The notes below the pieces were generated by a model. That model searched no databases. It saw only the letters and a list, made by a program, of their open reading frames with translations, and was not told where the DNA came from. This document shows positions 39,126 to 48,409 of a DNA stretch of 64,000 nt, in pieces (position 1 is the stretch's first letter; each line of letters begins with the position of its first letter). The stretch covers positions 62,001-126,000 of the forward strand of contig NZ_MVDE01000005.1 of NCBI RefSeq assembly GCF_002843385.1, written 5' to 3'. The DNA comes from Labilibaculum manganireducens. Its GTDB lineage: Bacteria; Bacteroidota; Bacteroidia; Bacteroidales; Marinifilaceae. A program made the translations under genes and the position numbers.

Positions 39126-40868
39126 TTAAAAACGACTTACAAATCCAAAATGGATTTTGGCTTCCTGAAAATCAATCTTTGTATTACGTTGTTTTCCTAC
39201 AGCATAATTTAAGGTGAAAATCCCCGATTTTGAAGCAAAATTTAACCCAAAGCCAATTCCCCAGGGATAATCATTAATTTTATCCTTTAAGTAATTATTA
39301 CTGTAATATCCGCCATCCCAAAACAAGTAAAAACTTGAGTTTTGTTGAGGAATAAACCTCAATTCTGCAGTCATTACAGAATATTTCGAAGCTCTAAATG
39401 AATCTTCATTAAACCCTCTTAAGGAGTTTAAACCTCCCAGCTTAAAAAGATCATTCTGAAACAAATTCTTTGAATCTTTAAGCCCGCTCTTATTTCTAAG
39501 GCGGAAACTGACTTTTTCCTGAATTGGAATGTTATATTCCAAGATCCATTCTGTATCAATTAAGTTATCCGATAAATCGATATTATCGTATAGCTCACTT
39601 GGAATGCCGGAATTCTTTTTTGTTTTGTGTGTTCCTGTGGCAATAGAAAAATTAAGGTTCCATCCTTTTTTAGGATTAAAAGAATAATCCAAATTTTCAA
39701 AATGGTAAGCAAATCCATACAAACAAGACTTTACATCCGCATAATCAGGAAGCACTGAAGAGCCGGCCAAATAGTTCGTAGTTAGTAATGATGATGAATT
39801 TCTTTTAAAAAACAGCTTGCTGAAATTTTTACCCGACTGAGTAAACCGAAAACCCAAATCAATTGCAGTACTTAAATAAGCTGAATCTTTCTTTTGAATA
39901 TCAAAACCTAAATCAATCCCCAAACCAGAAGAAAACAAATAGGGATAAACCATTCCTAACGACAAGTTCTGACTGCTTTCTGCAAATTTCTGCCAATTAA
40001 AGCGAATACTCTCTCCCGCTGAAAATATATTTTCCAAAGCCAACTTTACCTCTCCCGTTAACTCCAGTTTATTATTATCCTTATTTGTCTGAAAACCGAT
40101 TATTCCATCAAACTGATTGGCCGGTTCCTTTTCAAGATATGTATACAGTCTTGCTTTTCCTCTCTCAAATTCAATCTCTGACGCTTTAATTTCCTTCACA
40201 AATCCTAAATTGCCAATTTTTTCAGAAATCAATTTACTGCTGCTTTCCTTATATGTTTTATTTGGATAAATACCCAAATATCTTTGTAAAAACTTAGGTT
40301 TTAATTTAGATGTTCCCTTTATTACAATACTGTCCCACCGAATAAAATCATGAGGTTCAATCTCCCATTCCCCACTTACCTTTTCATTTACAATGCTGAT
40401 TTCTGATAATTTTAACTGAGCAAAAGGATATCCGTTGTCGCCTAAATGATTTAAAATTTCAGTCTGCAAAATTTCCAGATCAGAGAAACTGATAAATTTT
40501 CTTCTTTTATTTACCGACCGTAAACCCAATGCCGATAAGTCCAAATTATCAATTCCACAAAAATTAATTTCCTCCCATTCATATTTCCCCCCTTGATGAA
40601 TTACTGCAATAATGGTATCTCTATTGACCGAAACAGAATCGACACTGGCTTCCAAATACCCTTTTTGTCTTAGTTTCGAAATTTTATTTTCGAGTCGTTT
40701 AAATGCCATTTCCTCAACAAAAAACTTCTCATAATTACCATGCGCGCTCTCTTGTACCCCACTATTATTAATGGATGTAACAACTTTCAACACAAAAGAT
40801 TTCTCTTGGGAAAAGCCAAAAGAAATAAAATACGATGTGATAAATAAGCTTAGAAATAGTTTTTTCAT
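39126..40868 (-). CDS. BamA/TamA-family (Omp85) outer-membrane protein
   Basis: Second Omp85-type protein in the window, 580 residues from the ATG at 40868, where MKKLFLSLFITSYFISFGFS forms a clear signal peptide; an in-frame ATG nine codons upstream is less likely. POTRA-like repeats occupy about residues 40-250 (for example LENKISKLRQKGYLEASVDS and SEKIGNLGFVKEIKASEIEF). The barrel follows, with DLFKLGGLNSLRGFNEDSFR matching the conserved Omp85 loop motif, and the final FVSRF ends in the barrel-signal Phe. It is shorter than TamL and not lipidated. It may insert or secrete other barrel proteins; its substrate is unknown. Confidence 0.82.
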   Translation of the reverse strand: MKKLFLSLFITSYFISFGFSQEKSFVLKVVTSINNSGVQESAHGNYEKFFVEEMAFKRLENKISKLRQKGYLEASVDSVSVNRDTIIAVIHQGGKYEWEEINFCGIDNLDLSALGLRSVNKRRKFISFSDLEILQTEILNHLGDNGYPFAQLKLSEISIVNEKVSGEWEIEPHDFIRWDSIVIKGTSKLKPKFLQRYLGIYPNKTYKESSSKLISEKIGNLGFVKEIKASEIEFERGKARLYTYLEKEPANQFDGIIGFQTNKDNNKLELTGEVKLALENIFSAGESIRFNWQKFAESSQNLSLGMVYPYLFSSGLGIDLGFDIQKKDSAYLSTAIDLGFRFTQSGKNFSKLFFKRNSSSLLTTNYLAGSSVLPDYADVKSCLYGFAYHFENLDYSFNPKKGWNLNFSIATGTHKTKKNSGIPSELYDNIDLSDNLIDTEWILEYNIPIQEKVSFRLRNKSGLKDSKNLFQNDLFKLGGLNSLRGFNEDSFRASKYSVMTAELRFIPQQNSSFYLFWDGGYYSNNYLKDKINDYPWGIGFGLNFASKSGIFTLNYAVGKQRNTKIDFQEAKIHFGFVSRF

Positions 40869-40956
40869 TAAATAATTTCGATATTTCCCAAACAAAAATA
40901 ATACAGAGAAGGTATAAAAGACAGTATAAATTTAACAAAACACAAATATTTACAAT

Positions 40957-40988
40957 TTGTAGTTTCACAACATTTTTTTATATCTTTT
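40957..40988 (+). promoter_or_regulatory. Candidate promoter of the small lipoprotein gene
   Basis: TTG (40957-40959), 21 bases, TATCTTTT (40981-40988), a one-mismatch version of the Bacteroidota promoter, 45 bases before the ATG. Confidence 0.5.
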
Positions 40989-41033
40989 CACGAATTTAGA
41001 AACGAATATACTTGACCTTTAATTTTATTACCT

Positions 41034-41162
41034 ATGAAGAAAACACTTTACGCATTAGCAGTATTATTCCTTCTTGGAATAATTTCAACATCATGCGCAG
41101 TTGATAAAAGATGTCCTGCTTATACAAAAACAAATACAAGCTGTACGAGCAAAACGGTTTAA
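41034..41162 (+). CDS. Small Cys-containing lipoprotein, 42 residues
   Basis: A short open frame reading MKKTLYALAVLFLLGIISTS then CAVDKRCPAYTKTNTSCTSK TV. It has a classic signal peptide and a lipobox-like STSC, leaving a mature peptide of only 22 residues with three Cys. A candidate promoter upstream and a perfect terminator five bases downstream make it a stand-alone transcription unit, which supports it being real. Similar tiny lipoproteins are common in Bacteroidota and have no known function. Below usual gene-caller length, it would easily be missed. Confidence 0.75.
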   Translation: MKKTLYALAVLFLLGIISTSCAVDKRCPAYTKTNTSCTSKTV

Positions 41163-41166
41163 ATCA

Positions 41167-41198
41167 AAAAAAAATCTCACGAAATGAGATTTTTTTTT
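41167..41198 (+). terminator. Terminator after the small lipoprotein gene
   Basis: Stem AAAATCTCA / TGAGATTTT with a five-base loop and an eight-base T-run. The 183 bases from here to gapA are AT-rich and otherwise hold only the gapA promoter. Confidence 0.88.
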
Positions 41199-41332
41199 GT
41201 CCTTAATTTTCCAATTGCAATCGTTACAACACCACATAAAGCACTCACCTACAGGTATTAAGCCTTATTTAGGTGAAAAATAAATAAATTATTTTTTTTC
41301 ACTTTTTCGATACAAAATATTTTTAAAATACA

Positions 41333-41340
41333 TACTTTTG
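41333..41340 (+). promoter_or_regulatory. -7 box of gapA
   Basis: TACTTTTG, 42 bases before the gapA ATG, fits TAnnTTTG. No clear TTG lies at -33. Confidence 0.5.
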
Positions 41341-41370
41341 CCGTTGAGAAACAAAGGGTTTATAAATTAA

Positions 41371-42390
<1,020 letters not shown>

Positions 42391-42411
42391 TCCGTATATC
42401 GATATACAATT

Positions 42412-42431
42412 TAAAGCTCTCCTTTTTGGGG
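42412..42431 (+). terminator. Terminator after gapA
   Basis: Stem AAAGCTCTCC / GGGGAGCTTT around a TTTTT loop, with trailing T-run, 21 bases past the stop. Confidence 0.85.
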
Positions 42432-42514
42432 AGCTTTTTTTATGCTGTAATATGATATAAAACACATTTTTTTTAGGAACAACCTAATCATAAAAACCAT
42501 ATGTTTGCTTAGTC

Positions 42515-42540
42515 AATAGAGAATTAATTCTCTATTTTTT
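42515..42540 (+). other. Palindrome with T-run upstream of acnB
   Basis: A perfect 22-base palindrome with arms AATAGAGAATT / AATTCTCTATT runs into TTTT, 40 bases before the acnB ATG. It could be an attenuator or a dyad operator; the sequence does not decide which. Confidence 0.45.
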
Positions 42541-42580
42541 ATATCATTTTTACACTTAAACTACAATTTCCAAAGACAAG

Positions 42581-45133
42581 ATGTTAGAGAAATATCTAAA
42601 ACACGAACAAGCAAGGAATGCGAAAGGAATTCCTGCTTTACCTTTAAACTCAGAACAGACAGTTGAATTGTGCAAACTGTTGGAAACTCCTCCAAAAGGA
42701 GACGAAGAGCTTCTATTACATTTATTTACTGAAAGAATTGCTCCTGGAGTTGATGATTCAACAAAAGTAAAAGCAGAGTTTCTTGGACAACTTTTAAAAG
42801 GCAAATTGAGTTCCCCAATCATCACAAAAACGGAAGCAATTCAAATTTTAGGAACTATGATGGGGGGTTACAATGTAACCGTATTGGTTGAGGCATTAAA
42901 AGATGAATCGTTAGCTGAGGAAGCTGCCGAAGCTCTAAAAGGCATAATTCTGGTATATGATTCGTTTCAAACAATAGCCGATCTTGCAAAGAACAACACA
43001 GCGGCTAAAAGTGTGCTTGAATCCTGGGCAAACGCAGAGTGGTTTACTAAGCGCGCAGAACTGCCTGAAGAAATTAAATTGAAAGTTTACAAAGTAGAAG
43101 GTGAGATTAATACTGATGATTTTTCTCCTGCATCTCAGGCATTTACCCGTCCTGATATTCCTTTGCACGCTTTAGCTATGGGAGCCGGCCGTTTCGAAGA
43201 TGGAATTGAAATTATTGCCGGCTGGAGAAAAGAAGGTCATAAGGTTGCTTTTGTAGGTGATGTTGTAGGTACGGGTTCTTCTCGTAAATCTGCGGCAAAC
43301 TCATTACTATGGCATATTGGAGAAGACATTCCTGCTGTACCAAACAAACGTACTGCCGGGGTGGTAATTGGTGGTGCCATTGCTCCAATTTTCTACAATA
43401 CAACTCAGGATTCCGGAGGATTACCTATTATCACTGATGTTTCAGTTCTTAACACCGGTGACGAAATCATTATCAATAATAAAAAAGGTGAAATTGCCCG
43501 CAATGGAGAAGTCGTTAGCACATACTCCTTAGCCCCTGATACTTTAGCTGATGAGTACCGTGCCGGTGGCCGTATTCCTTTGATCATTGGTAAAGCATTA
43601 ACTGAGAAATCGCGTGAGTTATTAGGAATGCCTGCCACAAATATTTTTGCAGTTGCCAATAACCCAGATCCAAAGGTTAATCAGGGGTATACAATGGCTC
43701 AAAAAATAGTTGGAAAAGCATGTGGCGTTGAGGGAGTATTGCCCGGAGCTTCCTGTGCACCAAAAATGACAACCGTTGGTTCTCAGGATACAACCGGCCC
43801 TATGACCCGGGATGAGATTAAAGAATTAGCCTGTTTGAGTTTTGAAGCACCAATGTTTATGCAGTCTTTCTGCCATACAGCAGCTTATCCTAAAGCAACA
43901 GACGTTACAATGCACAAAAGCTTACCTAAATTCATTTCTGAGCGTAAAGGTGTGCCTTTAAAGCAAGGTGATGGTGTTATTCACTCGTGGTTAAACCGTC
44001 TTTTGATTCCTGATACTGTTGGTACCGGTGGTGATTCTCACACACGTTTTCCATTGGGTATTTCTTTTCCTGCCGGTTCTGGTTTGGTTGCTTTTGCAGG
44101 AGCTTTAGGTTTTATGCCATTGGATATGCCTGAATCTGTATTAATCAAATTTAAAGGAAAGCTAAATCCAGGTATCACTTTGCGTGATGTGGTAAATGCA
44201 ATTCCTTATTTTGCAATTCAAAACGGACAATTAACTGTTCCTAAAAAGAACAAAATCAATATATTCAATGGTAAGATCATCGAGATGGAAGGTCTTGAAG
44301 ACATTACAGTTGAACAGGCCTTCGAATTGACTGATGCGACTGCTGAGCGTTCTGCAGCAGCTGGATGTATCAAGTTATCCGAAGCTCGTGTTATTGAGTA
44401 CGTGAAGTCTAACGTTGCCTTGATGGAATCAATGATCAAGATGGGTTACGAAGACGCAGCAACTATTCAGAACCGTATTGATGCTTGTAACGAGTGGTTG
44501 GCGAATCCTGTATTGCTGTCAAGAGACGAAAATGCTGAATATGCTGCGACTATAGAAATTGATCTTTCTGAAATTCATGAACCGATTCTTTGTTGTCCAA
44601 ATGATCCTGATGATGTAAAATTACTTTCTGATGTACAGAACACTGAAATTCAGGATGTATTCATTGGTTCTTGCATGACAAACATTGGTCACTTCCGCGC
44701 TTGTGAAAAAGTTTGGAAAGGACATACTCCAAGCGATAAAGTAAGAACATATATTGCTCCTCCTACCCGTATGGATCAGGCTGTATTGAAAGAAGAAGCA
44801 ACTTTTGCAACCTTCTCTCAGTTAGGTGTTCGTATTGAAACTCCAGGATGTTCGTTGTGTATGGGAAACCAACTTCGTGTTCCTGATCAAGCAAATGTTT
44901 ATTCAACATCGACCCGTAACTTCAATAATCGTATGGGTACAGGCGCACAGGTTTATTTGGGTTCTGCCGAGCTTGGTGCTGTAGTTTCTGTTTTGGGGAA
45001 ATTACCAACTCCTGCCGAGTATATGGAAATTTACAAAGAGAAGATTCAAGCCAACGAAGAAGAAGTTTACAAATACATGCAGTTCGACGAAATGGATATG
45101 GAGGATGCTCTGTATCAAAGAAGAGATTTGTAA
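42581..45133 (+). CDS. acnB: Aconitate hydratase B (bifunctional aconitase / 2-methylisocitrate dehydratase)
   Basis: TCA-cycle [4Fe-4S] enzyme of 850 residues, close to the usual AcnB length of about 865. The N-terminal HEAT-like domain (about 1-160, MLEKYLKHEQARNAKGIPAL) is specific to AcnB. The swivel domain follows (EGEINTDDFSPASQAFTRPD, VVGTGSSRKSAANSLLWHIG). The catalytic domains hold VGSQDTTGPMTRDEIKELAC, GVIHSWLNRLLIPDTVGTGG and SHTRFPLGISFPAGSGLVAF. The cluster cysteines lie in FIGSCMTNIGHFRACEK and ETPGCSLCMGNQ. It is monocistronic with a terminator. Confidence 0.97.
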   Translation: MLEKYLKHEQARNAKGIPALPLNSEQTVELCKLLETPPKGDEELLLHLFTERIAPGVDDSTKVKAEFLGQLLKGKLSSPIITKTEAIQILGTMMGGYNVTVLVEALKDESLAEEAAEALKGIILVYDSFQTIADLAKNNTAAKSVLESWANAEWFTKRAELPEEIKLKVYKVEGEINTDDFSPASQAFTRPDIPLHALAMGAGRFEDGIEIIAGWRKEGHKVAFVGDVVGTGSSRKSAANSLLWHIGEDIPAVPNKRTAGVVIGGAIAPIFYNTTQDSGGLPIITDVSVLNTGDEIIINNKKGEIARNGEVVSTYSLAPDTLADEYRAGGRIPLIIGKALTEKSRELLGMPATNIFAVANNPDPKVNQGYTMAQKIVGKACGVEGVLPGASCAPKMTTVGSQDTTGPMTRDEIKELACLSFEAPMFMQSFCHTAAYPKATDVTMHKSLPKFISERKGVPLKQGDGVIHSWLNRLLIPDTVGTGGDSHTRFPLGISFPAGSGLVAFAGALGFMPLDMPESVLIKFKGKLNPGITLRDVVNAIPYFAIQNGQLTVPKKNKINIFNGKIIEMEGLEDITVEQAFELTDATAERSAAAGCIKLSEARVIEYVKSNVALMESMIKMGYEDAATIQNRIDACNEWLANPVLLSRDENAEYAATIEIDLSEIHEPILCCPNDPDDVKLLSDVQNTEIQDVFIGSCMTNIGHFRACEKVWKGHTPSDKVRTYIAPPTRMDQAVLKEEATFATFSQLGVRIETPGCSLCMGNQLRVPDQANVYSTSTRNFNNRMGTGAQVYLGSAELGAVVSVLGKLPTPAEYMEIYKEKIQANEEEVYKYMQFDEMDMEDALYQRRDL

Positions 45134-45151
45134 GCGTATAAAATAAATTAC

Positions 45152-45182
45152 TAAGCCGATGTGAAAACATCGGCTTTTTTTT
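45152..45182 (+). terminator. Terminator after acnB
   Basis: Stem AAGCCGATG / CATCGGCTT with a six-base loop and an eight-base T-run. Confidence 0.9.
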
Positions 45183-45222
45183 GCACCATTGTTTTTATAA
45201 ATTAGACCATATCTTTAATCGA

Positions 45223-45528
45223 ATGTGGCAAAACATCATCAATTGGCTCGAAAATCATCTGGCAACCTGTACTTTCCAGAAACACTTTGGAATTGCTTGT
45301 CCTGGTTGTGGTTTGCAAACTTCTCTGCTTGCCCTACTCAAAGGTGATATTTGGGAAGCCATACTCCTGTATCCCGCGCTTATTCCAATTCTAAGCATGC
45401 TCACACTTTTAATCCTGCACTTAAAATTCAAATTTTCATGGGGTGCAATAATTTTGAAATATCTCTTTTCTCTAAGCGTGTTTTTAGTACTAGCTTCTTA
45501 TGCTATTAAAATAAGTTCAGTGTTTTAA
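45223..45528 (+). CDS. DUF2752 domain-containing membrane protein
   Basis: Small membrane protein of 101 residues of the DUF2752 family. The defining motif GIACPGCGLQTSLLALLKGD (about residues 24-43) is present, followed by two or three hydrophobic spans. I start at the ATG at 45223 (MWQNIINWLENHLATCTFQK) because a frame opening at a TTG at 45181 begins inside the acnB terminator. Function of the family is unknown; the conserved CPGCG suggests metal or thiol chemistry at the membrane. Confidence 0.82.
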   Translation: MWQNIINWLENHLATCTFQKHFGIACPGCGLQTSLLALLKGDIWEAILLYPALIPILSMLTLLILHLKFKFSWGAIILKYLFSLSVFLVLASYAIKISSVF

Positions 45529-45584
45529 AATCAATCTAAAAAATTTAAATCAAACAACAAACAAGATACTTTGATAACAATTTT

Positions 45585-45592
45585 TATCTTTG
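45585..45592 (+). promoter_or_regulatory. -7 box upstream of the acyl-CoA reductase gene
   Basis: TATCTTTG, an exact TAnnTTTG match. No TTG lies at the ideal distance. Transcription from here would pass through the hairpin at 45611-45659 before reaching the ATG at 45670. Confidence 0.5.
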
Positions 45593-45610
45593 CGAAACAG
45601 TAAAGAAATC

Positions 45611-45659
45611 AAATTCTCCAGATATAACTTTTAAAGTAAAGTTAATTGGAGATTTTTTT
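45611..45659 (+). terminator. Terminator-like hairpin in the leader of the acyl-CoA reductase gene
   Basis: Two stacked stems (TCTCCA/TGGAGA and TAACTTT/AAAGTTA) are separated by a small internal loop and followed by TTTTTTT. The structure lies between a -7 box and the start codon, so it could act as an attenuator. Alternatively it ends the upstream DUF2752 transcript. Confidence 0.55.
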
Positions 45660-45669
45660 GAATTATACC

Positions 45670-46743
45670 ATGAACAAAACGGAAAGAATAAGGGCATTTG
45701 TTGAGTTAGGTAATTTTCTATCTCAGTTTTCATCAAAAGATGCAAAACGTGCTGAACACAAACTAAATTCAGCATATTATGACAAATTTGAAGCCTTGCT
45801 TAACAGAGTCTCAAATGAGAATTTATGGTTCACCCCACTCCATGTTCATGCATCCATAAATGGTATTTGCACTTTTTTAAAAGAGAAAGAACTGAATGAA
45901 TGGTTAAACCGATACTCTGTTTCTGATAAAAATACGCAAATAAAAGTTGCGGTAATTATGGCAGGAAACATCCCAATGGTTGGCTTTCACGACATGCTGT
46001 CCGTATTAATATCCGGTCATTCTTTTATTGGGAAATTATCTTCAAAAGACAACCAATTACTCAATTTTGTTTCAAAACTATTAGTTGAAATCAATTCTGA
46101 ATTCGAAGAACTAATCTCATTTCAATCTGAAAGATTAAGCGGCGAAAATAAATTTGATGCAATTATAGCTACCGGGAGCAACAATTCAGCCAGATATTTC
46201 GAAGCCTATTTCAAAAAATATGATCATATCATCCGCAGAAACAGAAATTCGGTTGCAGTGATATCAGGTAACGAAACCGAAGAAGAATTGGAAGCACTTG
46301 GAAGAGATGTATTCTTATATTTTGGATTAGGATGCCGAAATGTATCAAAAATATATATCCCTGTCGGATATAATTTGGTTCACCTTCTTGACTGCTGGAA
46401 AAATTATTCGTTTGTAAATGATCACAATAAATACGCAAACAACTACGATTATCAGCGTTCAATGTTCTTAATGAATAGAATAGAACACCTTGATACCGGT
46501 TTCGTTCTTCTAAATGAAAATACTGCAATTACCTCTCCAATAGGAGTTGTAAACTATGAATATTATTCCGAAATTAATGATCTGAAAATCAATTTAAACA
46601 CAAATTCAGAACTTATCCAATGCATTGTAGGAAATGAAATCCCTGATGCAATTCCATTTGGGAAAGCGCAGGAGCCAGAACTATTTGATTATGCCGATAA
46701 TGTGGATACAATGGAGTTTCTATCACAATTAAAATCAAAATAA
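45670..46743 (+). CDS. Acyl-CoA reductase, LuxC-like
   Basis: Protein of 357 residues in the LuxC/acyl-CoA reductase superfamily, which reduces fatty acyl-CoA to aldehyde with NADPH. The ATG at 45670 (MNKTERIRAFVELGNFLSQF) is preferred to a TTG eight codons upstream that lies inside the hairpin T-run. Conserved parts are VAVIMAGNIPMVGFHDMLSV, FIGKLSSKDNQLLNFVSKLL, IIATGSNNSARYFEAYFKKY and the catalytic-Cys region LYFGLGCRNVSKIYIPVGYN. No luxD/luxE partners are present. The Bacteroidota homologues are common and their true role is unknown. Confidence 0.85.
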   Translation: MNKTERIRAFVELGNFLSQFSSKDAKRAEHKLNSAYYDKFEALLNRVSNENLWFTPLHVHASINGICTFLKEKELNEWLNRYSVSDKNTQIKVAVIMAGNIPMVGFHDMLSVLISGHSFIGKLSSKDNQLLNFVSKLLVEINSEFEELISFQSERLSGENKFDAIIATGSNNSARYFEAYFKKYDHIIRRNRNSVAVISGNETEEELEALGRDVFLYFGLGCRNVSKIYIPVGYNLVHLLDCWKNYSFVNDHNKYANNYDYQRSMFLMNRIEHLDTGFVLLNENTAITSPIGVVNYEYYSEINDLKINLNTNSELIQCIVGNEIPDAIPFGKAQEPELFDYADNVDTMEFLSQLKSK

Positions 46744-46747
46744 AAAC

Positions 46748-47317
46748 ATGATATATAAATTTAAAATAACCTCTCCTGAGGTCAAAAATTTTGTTCTTGA
46801 AATCGAAATTGATCATGAACAAACTTATTTAGAGTTCCACAATGCCATTCAGGAAACGATTGGATATGATAATTCTCAAATGGCTTCTTTTTATCAGGTT
46901 GGAGCCGATGATGAAAGAGGATTGGAAATAGCTCTTTTCGAAATGAATACCGAAGACGATGACAATTTTAATGTTGTTGCAATGGATGTTGCCATGATAC
47001 GTGAATTTGTTTCCTCGGAAAGACCTGAGTTAATTTATGTTTTTGATTTCTTTTCTGATCGTTTTTTCAATGTTCAGTTAATTAAAAAGGGAATATCAAA
47101 TGCCAAAACAAAATATCCTAAATGCACTCTATCTGAAGGCGATGCTCCCGAACAAATTAAAATGGATGCAGAAGGTTTTGAAGGTCTTGGATTCGGCGAA
47201 TTTGAATCTCAATCTGAAAAAACAAAAACTGCCGATGATTATCTGGCCGATTTCGATGACGAATTTAACGAAGGTCCTGAATTTGAAAGTCTGGATGACT
47301 ACGAAGACATTCTTTAG
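46748..47317 (+). CDS. pRiA4b ORF-3-like (IS1096 TnpR passenger-like) protein
   Basis: Acidic protein of 189 residues. The N-terminal 125 residues match the plasmid pRiA4b ORF-3-like fold: YKFKITSPEVKNFVLEIEID, TYLEFHNAIQETIGYDNSQM, ASFYQVGADDERG and LIYVFDFFSDRFFNVQLIKK. The C-terminal tail is strongly acidic (DDYLADFDDEFNEGPEFESL). The family name comes from mobile DNA, but there is no element here and the gene seems a normal chromosomal member, four bases after the acyl-CoA reductase gene and likely in its operon. Its stop codon TAG is the first triplet of a 7-base tandem repeat array. Confidence 0.8.
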   Translation: MIYKFKITSPEVKNFVLEIEIDHEQTYLEFHNAIQETIGYDNSQMASFYQVGADDERGLEIALFEMNTEDDDNFNVVAMDVAMIREFVSSERPELIYVFDFFSDRFFNVQLIKKGISNAKTKYPKCTLSEGDAPEQIKMDAEGFEGLGFGEFESQSEKTKTADDYLADFDDEFNEGPEFESLDDYEDIL

Positions 47318-47395
47318 TAGTTAGTAGTTAGTAGTTAGTAGTTAGTAGTTAGTAGTTAGTAGTTAGTAGTTAGTAGTTAGTAGTTAGTAGTTAGT
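47315..47395. repeat. Tandem array of the 7-mer TAGTAGT (about 11.5 copies)
   Basis: Eighty-one bases of perfect 7-base repeats start at the stop codon of the preceding gene. TAG occurs in all three forward frames, so the array closes every frame. The 72 bases between it and miaA hold a TTGCAT/ATGCAA hairpin (47409-47426) and an AATTCATAACTCGTAATTCA low-complexity stretch, with no gene. Copy number is likely to vary between strains through slippage. Confidence 0.95.
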
Positions 47396-47467
47396 GCAAA
47401 ACTAAATTTTGCATTCAACATATGCAAAAACCGCAATTCATAACTCGTAATTCATAATTATCTTTTG

Positions 47468-48367
47468 ATGTCGAAAACCCTGATTGTTTTATTGGGTCCT
47501 ACAGGTGTTGGAAAAACCGATTTAAGCATTAAAATCGCGCAACATTTCAATACAGAAATCTCTTCTTCGGATAGCCGTCAGGTTTATCGGGAAATGAGCA
47601 TTGGAACTGCAGTACCTGAAAAGGAGCAATTGGAGGCAGTAAAACATCATTTCATTCATACTCATTCCATTCACGACTATTTTAGTTCCTGGGAATGCGA
47701 ACAACAGACCTTAGACTTACTTGATCATCTTTTTAAAGAAAAGAATGAAGTGCTTTTAGTTGGTGGCAGTATGATGTATATCGATGCTATCTGCAATGGA
47801 ATTGATGAGATACCAACTATTGATCCGGATTTGCGCAATGAAGTTGTTGAGCGTGCCCAAAAAGAGGGAATTGAATCATTGCGTATGCAGTTAAAACAAC
47901 TCGATCCGGTATTTTACAATCAAGTTGATTTAAAAAATGCAAAAAGAGTGATTCATGCGGTTGAGGTTTGTTTAATGACTGGTAAACCTTATTCCGAATT
48001 GAGAACAAACACAAAAAAAAAGAGAGATTTCAATATTGTTAAAGTCGGTTTAAACAGAGACAGAGCAGAATTGTATGCAAGAATCAACTTACGGGTTGAT
48101 TTAATGATGAGAGAAGGTTTGCTTGAAGAAGCACAAACCTTATTTGAATTCCGTCATTACAACTCCCTAAACACAGTTGGATACAAAGAATTATTTGAAT
48201 ATTTAGAAGGAAATATTTCTCTTGATGAAGCCATTGAGTTGATCAAAAGAAATTCCAGAAGATATGCCAAACGTCAGCTTTCCTGGTTCAACAGAGACAA
48301 AGAAATTGAATGGTTTCATCCCGATCAGGAAGAAGAGATTATGCAATATTTAAAAAGGCAGCTTTAG
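47468..48367 (+). CDS. miaA: tRNA dimethylallyltransferase MiaA
   Basis: Enzyme of 299 residues that prenylates A37 of tRNAs reading UNN codons. The P-loop is VLLGPTGVGKTDLSIKIA, and the substrate residues lie in EISSSDSRQVYREMSIGTAV followed by KHHFIHTHSIHDYFSSWECE. Other marks are EVLLVGGSMMYIDAICNGID and the C-terminal SRRYAKRQLSWFNRD with the conserved RRYAKRQ...WF. The ATG at 47468 is used; a TTG directly before it is unlikely. Confidence 0.96.
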   Translation: MSKTLIVLLGPTGVGKTDLSIKIAQHFNTEISSSDSRQVYREMSIGTAVPEKEQLEAVKHHFIHTHSIHDYFSSWECEQQTLDLLDHLFKEKNEVLLVGGSMMYIDAICNGIDEIPTIDPDLRNEVVERAQKEGIESLRMQLKQLDPVFYNQVDLKNAKRVIHAVEVCLMTGKPYSELRTNTKKKRDFNIVKVGLNRDRAELYARINLRVDLMMREGLLEEAQTLFEFRHYNSLNTVGYKELFEYLEGNISLDEAIELIKRNSRRYAKRQLSWFNRDKEIEWFHPDQEEEIMQYLKRQL

Positions 48368-48409
48368 TAGGAGTCAATACTAAACACGAATCATTCAGGC
48401 CTTATATCC

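Noticed and set aside
46748-47317. Mobile element, because of the IS1096 passenger-like name
   Set aside because: No transposase, inverted repeats or target duplications; it is a chromosomal homologue in an operon.
47315-47395. CRISPR array
   Set aside because: The repeats are 7 bases with no spacers and no cas genes; it is a simple tandem repeat.
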